Source: Branchiostoma floridae (Eukaryota > Chordata > Leptocardii > Amphioxiformes > Branchiostomatidae). From it: a DNA stretch of 64,000 bases. This document shows, one piece after another, positions 1-10,930 of the stretch. Both the position numbers and the translations under genes were made by a program. The DNA is taken from NCBI RefSeq assembly GCF_000003815.2, contig NC_049991.1, forward strand, positions 14,040,343-14,104,342, in the 5' to 3' direction. Under the pieces are notes generated by a model. It had not been told where the DNA came from. It ran no database searches and saw nothing but the letters and a program-made list of their open reading frames with translations. Within the stretch, counting starts at the first letter, position 1, and the number at the start of each line of letters is the position of its first letter.

Positions 1-58
1 TAAACTGTTTAAGCAGCAAAATAGAAGGACAGAAGAACACTTTGAAAGTGTTTCCCAG

Positions 59-189
59 GTCGAGCCATCTTGTCAGGGGCGAGCGATGGGCTGATCGCTG
101 TGAGCAGTCCAACCACAGGCATGACCCTGCGCATCCTCAACGACCACAAGGGGGCGCCGATAACAGCGATGGATACGATCTTCAAACAG
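59..189 (+). CDS. WDR90: WDR90-like exon A
   Basis: The acceptor is the cccag ending at 58 and the donor is cag|gtgcag at 190. The exon starts with two bases of a split codon, then reads RAILSGASDGLIAVSSPTTG and continues to TIFKQ. It ends in phase 0, which fits the next exon at 528. The content is a beta-propeller blade ending in a GAPITAMD stretch characteristic of this protein. Confidence 0.75.
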
Positions 190-3100
190 GTGCAGAATAC
201 TCATTTATGGATTTCTTAAATTTGCTTAATATGTAAATTGCGGATGCAGATGCAGACAGAGGCGAATGGAGATCAGCAATCAGACTTAAATGACTTCCCG
301 CAACATCCAACCTTTGCAAGACAGGGAACAACGGACGCTAGACCGGATGGTGAGTGAGTGTTGCAATTGTCCAAACAGAAACATTTGGCTGCCTTATAAT
401 TGTATCTCACAATGTCATGTACATGGCTGATTGGACCAAATCAGGATTTGCAGACAATGACATGATCTATAGAATCAATGTGAATTGATATAAAACTGTT
501 GTAACAATTAAATGTTTTTCCCCACAGGACAAGGACTACGGTGTTACTGCTCCCATCCTGTGGTTAGCCACATCTGCTGACAGACGGGTTAGTGTATGGG
601 CTGCTGATTGGACCAGAGACCTTTGCGAGCTGGTGGATTGGATGTCGTTCCCGGCACCAGCATTCGATCCCGACGGAAACGTTGTCAGGAAAACTGATTT
701 GGTAACTTTTTTTCTTGAGATGTTCCTCGATACCTTTACCTGACATTAGTCTTATACAATCTCAAGAGCTCAAGATACAGCAAAAAAATTTATATAAAAT
801 AATTATACATGTAGCAATGAATTGTGTGTTTCATTTTATTTTTGTGCTTACAATATGTAACCTAAGGAAAGCCGTAAGGCCTCATTTCTTACCCCCTTTG
901 ATTAACCTTAACCAATTCAAGGCTTGAAAGAGACCCGTAAATACTACAAATAAAAGCAAAAAGGGTGGATTGAAAGACAAATCAGAAAAGTTATAACCTG
1001 AATTTAGTTTTGATTTCTATTGTCTGTTTTATCAGACCACGTGTGGTATGGTACAAATTTAACTTAAGGTATTCAAAGTCTGTAGATCCATGCAGCCATA
1101 ATATGATTATAGTTTCACCAATGTGAGTCTTAAACTAAAGTTGAGAATGTAGAGAAATTTAGGCTATGTGATGAGAGAAAATGTTTTAAGCAAGCAATTT
1201 TGTTCAGCACATCCAACAAATCAAATTAGCTTAGCTAAAAGGAACACGTTTTCACCCAATTAACCCTTCTTCATAGACCATTTCTTATTTGCTAAAAATC
1301 AAGCGAAAAAGAAGAATAATGTTTTCGGAAGTGTAACAATTCATAATGGAATTTATGCTAGCTACAATTCCAAGCAATGCGCACAAAAAATATTACATAT
1401 TGATTGTTTTTGAATGGGTAAGAAATTTGGCAGTCTGCCACACTATGTGGCAAATGTTTGCACTTTGGAATGTCAGTGCAGATTATTTTGAAATTGGAAG
1501 CCAGTGTTGCTTTTTCCCATTTCCTGATAATGAATAAAGTTCATTACCTTGATTATCTGGCAGTGAGGGCTTAGATCTTTCCTTTCAAATGCAAATAGGT
1601 GGGAATGTGTGCATTACCTTTCAGCTCAGTGCAGTGGGATTAGATGTTGTTACTGCAGCTTTTCTGTATTGTGAGAGCAATTCCCTACAATATGTTCTGT
1701 AAGTAAGGGTTAAGCAAACTTTTGTAAACCAGGTCAAAATGATGAACATTGATGAATTGACCAAAGTTACAAGCAACAACATTTTTTTTCTTAGATGACA
1801 TTTTAGAAAAATGGAAATGTTCAACTCCTATCAGCTGACAAAATTTTGTTGCATGTGACAGATTAATCATTGGGTGAAGACATACAATGTAGAAATATTC
1901 AAATTCGAAAATAGGAAGAGGAAAAACAGCCTGAAAATTGAACAATGGCAGAAATTTCTTCATGATGAAAGGAAAATATTATTCATTTTAGTATTTATCC
2001 ATCAATGGCTTGTGTAATGATGAAAAAAATTCAAGTTTGTGGGAGCCAAAATATGATGACAAAATTAACCAGAATTATGAACAAGAAGTCTACACACTGT
2101 CAGAATCAACATTTAGAGATGTTAAAATATTGCAAAATTGACCATAGACATAGTACATGAACATGTACATGTTTACCTTGATTGCCTGACCAGATCTCTC
2201 CTCTCCCCATACTGTAGGCTTACTACGCCAGCCTGCCCCCCTCCCTGGCACAGTTTGTCCCAGATGACCCTGACACTGTGGTGTACACCGGCTACGGCAT
2301 GCAGAGGCAGGTGCAATACTACAGCCTCACACACAGAAAGGTCTGTATTTAAAGCTATACCGCCCTTCGATGTAACACACCAGCTTAATGCCAGCTTTAG
2401 TTCAGGCCTTGTTTTATAAGATGGTTGTTCCATTCTAGACAAACAGTTATTTTGAAGGATTACCTTTTGGATGGACTTACATGTATGTTTGCCATTGGCA
2501 AATTCTCAATCGAAAAAGTAATTGCCTTGAATCTTCAGATATCAATGGCTCAAAAACCAAACAAAGGTTTTTAATAAATTAAATAAGAATAAGCTAAATC
2601 CTTTCTATGAACTTGGCATGACTATGAATTATCGTTCCTTAGAAAATGCTATTCCCACATCTTCAGAAAATTTGCAAAAACAACAATCTCTTTATCTCAA
2701 AGAAACTTTCCTGGAAATGTTCAAATTGCTGAATGGTTTAGACTCGAACATCCATGTGCTTGGACAATTGTTACTGCTAAATGCATTTGCTAGCCAAGGA
2801 TAATTTTTTCCTCTATTTTTCTCACAGCTTTGTGTCCTGCACACAATTAGGCCTAACGAGTTTTAATGCCTCAGCAAGAGGTATATTTCTTTTGTCGTTG
2901 CCTGAATAGCTGTGGCAGATTAAGATGTTTTCAAGAGGATTTAAAGGTGGATTAGATAGCAAAGCTTCTCACACCAACTGTGTGTCTGCCTCCACCAGAC
3001 CTCACAAAAGTGTTGTGTCAGCAGTTTGTTCAGAAACAAAATTAATGTAGGATTTCTTATTTTTTTATCATGAGAACACATGAAGCACTATTCTTCTGAA

Positions 3101-6100
3101 AGCCTTCCAAAATTTGGTTGTCAAACAAAATGTAAATCTTGTTATTTCTTGGCAAGGGTCTGGAACCAAGTTATTCGAATGTGCATATTGATTGATGGAA
3201 TTAAATACTTAAAAAGCTATCAACTACATTTTGTATGTTTTTAAAAAAGTTGCAAAGGTGAATGCATTTAATATTATGCTCATTTTTAGTAGCATACAAG
3301 AGAATAAGTGACTGTGGCATGTGTTGCTCTTTCTTTACATTCTGCTAGTTATTGCTTGAAGCAGATTCTATTATTAGTATCAGAACCATTATTCCGCTCC
3401 CATGAGAGGGAATACTTGAAACTTGCTGTTTCTCAGCCCTAAGGCTACACAGTAGTCAGTAAAGCCTTACTAAGGCTGACCCTGTAAGGTTTTTCCCAGT
3501 GGATTGAATTACGCAGTATGTGCTCCGCTTAAACACACTGTCTGGGGCTCACTCTGTCTGCACTGAAATTACTTCAGTCACAAAAAAACTCACATGCAGT
3601 TTTACAGTCAAAATGAAATAAAGACTACTGGAATTAAGTTATTACAAGACACCTCTGCACTGCCTTGTAGTAAAGCCACTTTGCGGTAAGTATTAGACTA
3701 TAACTTGAAATGGGAAGCATTAAGGTCCAATATTTGCTCTTTTTACATCTGTCGCGTGAGGTTTATAGTGTGGTTAACAGTGCAATGTTCTTGCACTCGA
3801 GGAGAGTCATAAAGTTATATCAATAGTCCTAAAAGGTCATGGAAAGCTTTTCATTTTTATGGCGAAGTCATAAAACTCATGATGTGGTAAAGATAGAGGG
3901 GTTGTCATTTTATGGAGCAGCATATCGGCTGGCCAGCGGCCAATTGATCGGACTTTGCTGCAAGAAAAGGCCAAGAAACAACCAAAATGGGCTGATGAAG
4001 GTCAATAATAAGGGTTGTAGAAGGAATTTATTTATTTATTTATTGATCTTGTAGGGTAGTCCCTTCAGTCTAGCAGACTGATTTCCAAGGGAGGCCTGTG
4101 ACAATTCAATCAACATGAACAATAATCATACAACATAAAATGTAAATAATTGAATATAGGAGAAATAATGTATCTGAATGACGACAAGGACTATAGGAGT
4201 ATGACTAATTAAAACATTTGTGATGTACAAAAAAGTGGCTTCTGAGAAAAGAACTTTGGAACAGACCTACATCAGCTTACAGATGTGGCAGAGACTGTCA
4301 TTCTCATATACTATGATATAGGACTGGTTAGTCATAGTCAAAGCTGTAGGGCTGATATCAATTAGGATTTTAGCATGGTTAATATTAAACGAAAGAGGCC
4401 ATATACAGTATGTGTGTGATATACCATCATTATGTGACTTGTACCAACTTGCATTGGTGAGACGGCCAATCTGCTGTTGTTCACACAGTGTTGAAACAGT
4501 CAATAAAGGAACTCAAGCCTGATTACCTCCATGAAATGTCATGGAGGTTATATTTTACACAGCGTTTGTGTGTGTGTCTGTCTGTCAACAAGATAACTCG
4601 AGAACGGCTAAATGAATTAGTTTCATACTTGGTGTGTTGGTGGGGTGCGATGAAAGCTGGAAGTGATTAGATTTTGGGCCCCCTAGCGGCTTCCCTTGGT
4701 ACTGCAGCGCAACTTCCGGTTTTGCTATCTCGTGTTCTGAACACGCTATGGTCACGATTTTTGAGTGTTAGATAGCTCTTGTGCTCAGGAATAAGTGACA
4801 CAAGTTTTGGCCCCCTACCGACTAGGTTTGGGATAGCAGGGGCATTTTTGTCAAAAACTTCTGAAGAGGATAACTCAAGAAGGGAACATTGGATTTTCAT
4901 GATTTTTGGTATGTAGGTACCTTAGACAATGTTGTACAAGATAAGATACTAATTATGCAAAATAGGAGTACATTTGCATAATTAATGAGAATATTCTATC
5001 ACAGCAGTTTTTTTCAATTTATCTCTTGTCCCGGACATGATATAGTCTTGACATTTCGGTGGAAAATAGCTTGCAGTGTCATGACAAAGTGAGGCAGATT
5101 TCAGCCCCCTAACATGTAATTTCGGAACTGCAGGGGCGTTTTTGTCAAGACATTCCAAAGAGGATACCTGCAGAAAGGATTGACTGATTGGCATCATTTT
5201 AGGGGTGCAGGTAGCTTAGGCAAAGGTGTTCATAATGATATACATGTTATGCAAATGAGGACCTTATTTGCATAGTTAATGAGGAAATTGTATTTAACCA
5301 TTATTAGCAATAACTGGACTTCAATAAATGTAACACTTATTGATTATGATAGATGGAATATAAGCAGATACCAAATATGGTAATGAGGAACTTATTTGCA
5401 TAATTTAAGTAAAAATTGCAAAGCCGCTTTATGTCTAATGATTGGAATTTTATACTTGTGAGATGTGTACGTTAGTCAATGATGAACAACAACACGCATA
5501 AATTATGTTAATGTATTAGTCAATTGCATAAAATTGACAAAAGCTCTAAATTTTCATGGAGGTATGAGGTCGCCGAACTCTAGTTTGAAATGTGCCTATT
5601 AGTTTATTAGGCTAGGAGCTAAAGTGGGTAAATTAACAGGTAGTACACTTTTGAGGGTAGTCCATTTTGTTGGGAGTCAGACTTTGATGCCAAGTGTTGA
5701 TGTTATTCTCCTAACATCATGTATTGTGACTGCTAATCATACATCAGGGCTCAAAATAGTGGGTGCATGTGCACCCAGGTGCACCCAAAATTGGAGCTGT
5801 GCACCCAATTATTTTCTGTGGGTGCACAGGGTGCACCCATATTTTCTTGGGTTTATGTATGTAAAGATGTCAAAGTATACTAGTATACATCATATTCTTG
5901 ATATCTAAGTGTTAGAAAGATTATAAAAATGTCTTTCATGGTACTTGTTTAAGAATTTGATAGCATATAACTAAGTTTTGTTATTAGGTTTATCTGACAT
6001 TCTATTTAGATTTAAGTGGTGCACCCACCAATTTTTTGGTGCACCCAATTTTTTAAGCTGGGTGCACCTAATCCGAAAAATGAGTCTCGAGCCCTGTACA

Positions 6101-9100
6101 TTGTAGTGAGGAAGGAGTATTGTAACACACTGTGTCATACTTTATTAGTCTTCATCTATACAGTAAATACTGTCTCGTTAACAACAGCTTGTTGGCTTTT
6201 ATTTATTACCTGTAATTAACTCAAAGTGATGAACAGTAAGGATTATGTCTGTTGTTAAACATTGTAATCTTCTTCATTAAGTGCAGTCTGGGTGAAAAGT
6301 ACACTACAATTAGTGACAATTATTGTGAATTGGTTTGAGGTTTTCCTATTAGGGGATGGTCTGCTGCCTTTAGCTTAGGATCACAGGATTTGTAGGGTGT
6401 TTGACAAGAATTAAGGACAATATCTTTTTTAAAGAGAAAGAGGACTTTTTTGTGTTATTGTTTGATTTCACCTTCTTTGAGTTTACAATTAAGTCACTGC
6501 ATTTATTGCTGCCAAAGGGTGACCTCACTTGCAGTTAAGATACTAGTATGCAATGTCCTTCAACTATTGATAACAATTCTGAATTTTCACACAGCAAGAA
6601 AACTTTAATTTTTTTATTTCATTGACTAGCAGTTGTATTGGTGGCTGCCTTGTTTTCTGAACCAGCCACTGAATGTCAAGTTCCATATTGCTGCCCTGAA
6701 TAATGACAATATTATGATATGCCCTGCCGTGCACCGTGAAGTTCAGATCAAACACAATAGCAAACAGACCAAACATATCTAAAACAAAATTACCCGTACA
6801 TCCTGCTGCATTCCTCAGTACCTGTGTACAGTGCACTAATTCTTTAAAAGGGGAAACAATCTATGCATGGAAAAACAATGATTGTACTTGCACACTAATC
6901 CATATCTGCTCTCTCCTTATATTGACTGTGACTGTGTCTTAAATGTATGAATTACAAATTGCAAACAACATCTGTGTAGAGTCAATTCATACTCATACAT
7001 TTAAGCATACATGACAGTAATTTTGGTACAATTTGATCCTCAACAAGATGAATAGATGCCTTGCAATTGCAACCCGAATGTCTGTTTACAGTTCAATGGA
7101 AGTAAAGTTTCTTTCTGCAGGTTTTACGGACCAGTGCCCTCACCAACTGGGTCCAGACTATGGACATATCGCCAAAGGGGAACCTGCTCGCATTCGGTGA
7201 CAACGGTAAGTGTACAGCATACCAGTTGTAAAAACTTAAACAGTTACTTCAGAATGTTGACCTTCATTTTTAAGACCTTTTTGCCACCAATCCATAGAGC
7301 TCAAGACTGTTTGCCGAGAAAATGATCCCTTTTTTTATGTTTTACCGATATGTCTTAGGAGGGGGACTTGTTGCGTTGTAGTCTAAATCCCTCTGACATT
7401 ATCTTGGTTTAGTGCAGGATCTGGCATGCCCTAAGTCTAAGGTTCATCAATTATGTAACAACCAGTCATTTTCTCATGATTGAATTGCCATGCTTTCATA
7501 ACATCCAGTCTCGCATTTAATTGATAGCCTAGCATACATCTAAGTCATGGCGGTATAAGACAAAATACTACTATTTTGACAGCCTCAGTGCACATGAATT
7601 GAGATTACAAAAAATTTCTAAAAAAAAGTATTTTCAATTGTTATTCAGGTGTCTAACATATGATGTAGCAGCAGTAATGAACATTTTCAATTAAGTGAGT
7701 CAGTCACGTACCAGGTCTTAAAGAGCATTTTGAAAAATCGCTAAGGTTGTTTAAACATACTTTAGACTCTATTGACATGAACACTTTTTTTGTGTCACAC
7801 ATGCATAACAGTCAAGATAATTAGGTTTCTAGGCATCTGGCTGCAGTGGTTACTGGCAGAACATTGTTTGTGTGCATGTACGTGCGTGTGTGTTCTGTAT
7901 GTGTGTGTGCGTGTGTGTCTGTGTCTGTGTGCGTGTGTGTGTTTGTGTGTGTGAGTGTCTGTCTGTCTGTCTGTCTGTCTGCATCTGTGTGTCTGTGTGT
8001 GCATATTCGTGTGTGTGTGAAAGCACATGTTACACATAACAGCGCAGAAGCCACTCTGATAAAGCTGCCCTCACCAATTTCATTGAAGAATCTTTCTTAC
8101 TCCTGACCATTTTGCCAACGTGCCTGCATGTTTAACAACTAAAACTGCAGCTGTCTTCTACTGTACTAGTTCACTTTTCAACTGGGAAAATTGTGATGAA
8201 TCATCTCCCCAGTCTAGTTAAAGAAGTACATCATTTAATTCTTTTCCTGGAAATACCAACCATACAATGTACACCAAAAATAGTTACTCAAGCAACTGGA
8301 TATGGTTTTGAAACGGTCAGACGTTTCGGAAAGAATCCACTAACCTACATCGACATACAATGTACAATCTTCTTGGGAGCAGGTAAAAACTAAATGCTTT
8401 CAAAAGTGCCATGTATTATCTTTCTTGCTGTGTGACGAGCAATAGGGGATTAGTACATTTTGTACTTTGAGTTTTGTATTTGCTATATTGAGGCTGCATT
8501 GTCTGACAGGAAAATCTACCCACTCCATCATTCTTGCAACAGTATATTTCCAAGGGGTCCTGCAACAATATCCATGTAAAATGTATCACCCATTTTTGTA
8601 GCACACTTGATTCTCCAGGTAAAAGTCTTTGATGACAGCCTTACTGCTACACAGATTACCCATTAGTAGATGGTTATCTCTGATTGTGTGCAATTTGATA
8701 TAAAAAGTGGCCTTTTAAGGTTATTAGAAGTCATATCCAAGTGACCCTTTTTACATATTATTAGTCTTTTAGGGTTATTGGAATTCATCTCCAAGTGTCC
8801 CTTTTTATGAATTTATTCTTAATAGCATTTTAGCATGCAATATAGTGTTGGTCATAAGTGGGGCATAGTTGTGCATCAGCATGCTCATCTGGCACTTGGA
8901 GAGCCAGTTTTAACCTTTCCTTCAGCATGTCACACTTTTAGATTTTGAGAGCCTGTTAATGGAAAGGCCTCCAGCTGAGGGAGGACCACTTCTCCTGCAG
9001 TGTACATCGTGTCCTTCATATTTGGGAATCACAAGAAGGTTTAAACCTCAGGGCTAGTGAAAGATGTTACTGAAGAGCAAAAAAATGGATGTTACAGAAT

Positions 9101-10530
9101 CGAAAGGAAAATTCTAACCATTATAGCCTACTACTTTACGCAGGCTGAACAAACATTTGTCTTGAATCCTCCCTATACTTCAGAAATATCCATAACCAAG
9201 TCCTACATTTTACTACCCTACCTTCCAAGCATAGCCTGTTTACCAGACCTCAGCCTGATCTCAAAAATATCTATTGTGTAGAAAGTTTCTACAGTCATCA
9301 GGCCAGACCCCAACACAATAGATATTTTTGAGGTTGGGGTCTCAGGTATCCAGGCTATTCCAAGCAATGCCTCTTTTCTTGCAATTAATGTAAATCCTGT
9401 CTTTTCTGTTTGTTTCTTTCTTACCACTTCCTTCCTTCTTCCAGAAACTTGCTGTCCCCCCTTTGTAATCACCAGCGCTTCCTGTACAACTTGACCTCAG
9501 CTTGTTTCCATGGCGATAAATGAGATCATCCCCAGTGTTCTGTCCTTCACAAAGAGGCTTTTTGTTCTGCCCACATTTGACTGGAGAAGTTTGTCCTCAC
9601 CTACATAATTTGCTTGCCTTTTCACTAACACCATCAAAGAAGGTGGCATTAAGGAGAGCTCAGGAGATTCCAGTCCTAACATCCTGGTAATGGTAGAAGG
9701 GTAAAGGTGCAGACCAAGTTTATACCCGGTTAGGAGGAAAGCTTGCTCGAGAGTAACCTGCCTAAGAAACAGCGTGAGTGCTTCGTTAGCTAACCTCCTT
9801 AGCAGGCTCTATAAGTTAGGTTTTTGGGGGCTTATAATCCCTTTTTTTTTATGACATATCAGTTCCAATGCACTAGGTTTCTTGTGGCTGCTTGTCCAGC
9901 CCTCTTTAACTCAGTGTAAAACTCATCATCTTAAAGCAAGAGGAGGTGGGACCATAAGAAACTGAGTGCATTAGAACTGATAGTCATCAGTCTGGATCAT
10001 CAGAGAAAAAAGCATCATATATTATAAGCCCCCAAAGCCTGACTGGTAGAGTCAGGTGGGAAGTAGGGTATTCATTAGCTCTCAGTTGGCAAGCCTCCAA
10101 CTGCAGAGCATTCATTATTGATGGCATACCTACACATAGCTGATGCAGAAATCTCAGACTGCCAACGTTAGACTATACATCACTAGTCTCCAATTCTGAT
10201 GTGTGGTATTGATGTTTGGAAGGTTCAAATGTTAGATATTGCATTTACAGAACAAGCATTTATTGCTGAAGCTTAGTTTCAATCTACGTTTTTTTTTACC
10301 TGAATGTTGACTTTGCATGTCCCTTGCCCAGGCCCCATTGCCCATGTTTGGTAATGTCTGTTTTTTGTTTCTTAGAACGGCTGGTGAAACTGATGGATTT
10401 CCAGGAAGGAAGTTTCCAGGACTTTGTGGCCCACTGTGATGCAGTTCATCTTGTCAGGTTCACTCCCTCTGGGAAGCTGCTCTTCACTGTGGCTCACAAT
10501 GAGATCATGGTGTGGGAGGTATCACTATAG
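59..10530 (+). CDS. WDR90: WDR90/POC16-like WD40 protein, last five exons (partial gene)
   Basis: Join 59-189, 528-701, 2218-2340, 7121-7205 and 10376-10530. This gives the C-terminal 221 or so residues; the 5' part lies left of the window. Every intron is GT...AG and phases agree throughout, including the split Glu codon between the last two exons. WD-repeat blades are visible as GLIAVSSPTTGMTLRILNDH, LWLATSADRRVSVWAADW, LLAFGDNERLVKLMDF and FTPSGKLLFTVAHNEIMVWE, ending in VSL-stop. The segment DLCELVDWMSFPAPAF and the tail H-DAVHLVRFTPS...EIMVWEV match what is known of vertebrate WDR90 C-termini. WDR90/POC16 is a centriolar microtubule-wall protein needed for the inner scaffold and ciliogenesis; that role is transferred from the family. 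An alternative exon at 250-349 would break the frame and was not used. Another WD40 protein is possible but less likely. Confidence 0.85.
190..527 (+). other. WDR90-like intron (338 bp)
   Basis: The intron runs from GT at 190 to AG at 527. It contains an open stretch at 250-349 with a good donor (gatg|gtgagt), but 100 nt does not keep the frame, so it is treated as intronic. It could be an alternative or poison exon. Confidence 0.6.
528..701 (+). CDS. WDR90: WDR90-like exon B
   Basis: The acceptor is tttttccccacag ending at 527 and the donor is ttg|gtaact. The exon has 58 codons and is phase 0 at both ends. It encodes DKDYGVTAPILWLATSADRR, then VSVWAADWTRDLCELVDWMS and a short divergent linker. 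The W-x-x-D-W-x-R-D-x-C-E-L-V-D-W signature is the strongest single marker for WDR90. Confidence 0.88.
702..2217 (+). other. WDR90-like intron (1.5 kb)
   Basis: AT-rich intron sequence. No coding exon, RNA gene or recognisable mobile element is seen; open frames in it are short and lack coding character. Confidence 0.7.
2218..2340 (+). CDS. WDR90: WDR90-like exon C
   Basis: The acceptor is atactgtag and the donor is aag|gtctgt. The exon has 41 codons and is phase 0 at both ends. It encodes AYYASLPPSLAQFVPDDPDT followed by VVYTGYGMQRQVQYYSLTHR and K. This is the LPPSLAxF...Y-x-G blade that follows the DWxSFP segment in the family. Confidence 0.87.
4020..4135 (-). mobile_element. LINE-type 3' tail with ATTT microsatellite
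   Basis: Read on the minus strand, a segment ...ctgaagggactaccctacaa is followed by gatcaataaataaataaata. This is the arrangement of a retrotransposon 3' end with its own polyadenylation signal and short tail repeat. No coding part remains. Confidence 0.45.
4508..5583. mobile_element. Non-autonomous TIR element, about 1.07 kb
   Basis: The left end (cctgattacctccatgaaat, near 4517-4536) and the inverted right end (ttttcatggaggtatgaggt, 5551-5570, continuing cgccgaactctag) are recognisable inverted repeats. Inside are two diverged copies of a segment of about 90 bp that begins gccccct and runs through gcaggggc-tttttgtca (4808-4885 and 5103-5180). There is no transposase frame. Fragments of the same family occur near 38085-38225, 43353-43400 and 51031-51240, so it is dispersed. 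The superfamily was not identified. Confidence 0.6.
5745..6096. mobile_element. CAGGGCTC-ended element with internal GTGCACCC repeats
   Basis: The element starts CAGGGCTCaaaat and ends gagtctcGAGCCCTG, giving 8-bp perfect terminal inverted repeats with CAGGG ends as in hAT-like elements. A 5-bp direct repeat TACAT flanks both sides (5740-5744, 6097-6101). The interior carries clusters of the hexamer-rich unit GTGCACCC near both ends. No transposase is present. Confidence 0.55.
7121..7205 (+). CDS. WDR90: WDR90-like exon D
   Basis: The acceptor is ctttctgcag and the donor is g|gtaagt. It encodes VLRTSALTNWVQTMDISPKG, then NLLAFGDN and the first base of a split codon. The 85-nt length puts the next exon in phase 1, and the downstream exon fits exactly. 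Confidence 0.85.
7866..8018 (+). repeat. TG / CTGT microsatellite
   Basis: About 150 bp of imperfect TG repeats with a pure (CTGT)n core. Open frames across it on both strands are artefacts of the repeat. Confidence 0.95.
8711..8810 (+). repeat. Local duplication of a ~38-bp segment
   Basis: aaggttattagaagtcat...ccaagtgaccctttttA recurs as agggttattggaattcat...ccaagtgtccctttttA about 55 bases later. Confidence 0.6.
9232..9357. mobile_element. 126-bp foldback MITE with perfect 9-bp target duplication
   Basis: The element is TAGCCTG...CAGGCTA, and the arms pair over most of its length, including an exact aaaaatatctattgtgt and its inverse. The 9-mer TTCCAAGCA lies immediately outside both ends (9223-9231 and 9358-9366). 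A 9-bp duplication is the hallmark of Mutator-like (MULE) transposition. Confidence 0.8.
9791..10070. mobile_element. 280-bp foldback element with 9-bp target duplication (8/9)
   Basis: The ends are TAACCTCC... and ...gtagggTA. The inner arms contain tttgggggcttata and its inverse tataagcccccaaa. The flanks are TTCGTTAGC (9782-9790) and TTCATTAGC (10071-10079), matching at 8 of 9 bases. The left end (tagcaggctct) resembles the element at 22610. Confidence 0.7.
10376..10530 (+). CDS. WDR90: WDR90-like terminal coding exon with stop
   Basis: The acceptor is gtttcttag ending at 10375. The first two bases complete the split Glu codon. The exon reads RLVKLMDFQEGSFQDFVAHC, then DAVHLVRFTPSGKLLFTVAH and NEIMVWEVSL, and ends in TAG at 10528-10530. 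The family normally ends within a few residues of the EI-x-VWEV motif, so this is taken as the natural C-terminus and the gag|gtatca sequence inside it is not used as a donor. Confidence 0.9.
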
Positions 10531-10924
10531 ATGGAACAGCCTATCGTTTTTCTTTAAGAAATTTTGACAACTTTATCTATGTAACGTCTTTATCAGATGA
10601 CAAAACATATATATATATACATGTATATATTTCATGCAGTTCACATTTAGGTCAGCATTTGCGGCAACTGTTGTCGAAATGCTGATAACTCTAGTGCCTT
10701 GGGGACCTTCAGGTATGGACACCTATCCTAGAGCCAAGTTGGCTATAAACAAAACACAGTATCGCCGTTTGAATGACAGCTTCAGGCCGTTTTATCGTTA
10801 TTGCACCACCAGTTGCCTTAGGCACCATGCTGCCTACCTGTGATAATACAGCACGATAAAACACATCTGTCCCAGTTGCAGTAATCCACTTAATTGGGTA
10901 ACAATTCAAAGTAAATTATTTGCA

Positions 10925-10930
10925 AATAAA
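10925..10930 (+). terminator. Polyadenylation signal AATAAA of the WDR90-like gene
   Basis: AATAAA lies 395 bases after the stop. A T/G-rich stretch follows within about 50 bases (ttttttatttgtctg, gggttttgtgttg), as expected for a cleavage site. Other AATAAA hexamers at about 11115 and 12434 could serve longer 3' ends. Confidence 0.5.

Larger units (their letters stand above)
2341..7120 (+). other. WDR90-like intron (4.8 kb) holding transposons
   Basis: The intron separates two contiguous WD blades and carries no missing exon. It contains a minus-oriented LINE tail (4020-4135), a 1.07-kb TIR element (4508-5583) and a CAGGGCTC-ended element (5745-6096), described separately. The rest is unremarkable AT-rich sequence. 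Confidence 0.7.
7206..10375 (+). other. WDR90-like intron (3.2 kb) with TG microsatellite and two palindromic elements
   Basis: It splits a Glu codon. It holds a TG/CTGT microsatellite (7866-8018), a duplicated ~38-bp segment (8711-8810) and two foldback elements (9232-9357, 9791-10070). No extra exon is visible. Confidence 0.7.

Noticed and set aside
250-349. Possible extra WDR90 exon with a good donor
   Set aside because: Its 100-nt length breaks the frame between two exons that join perfectly without it.
7795-8106. Open frames rich in Thr/His or Val/Cys on both strands
   Set aside because: They are translations of the TG microsatellite.
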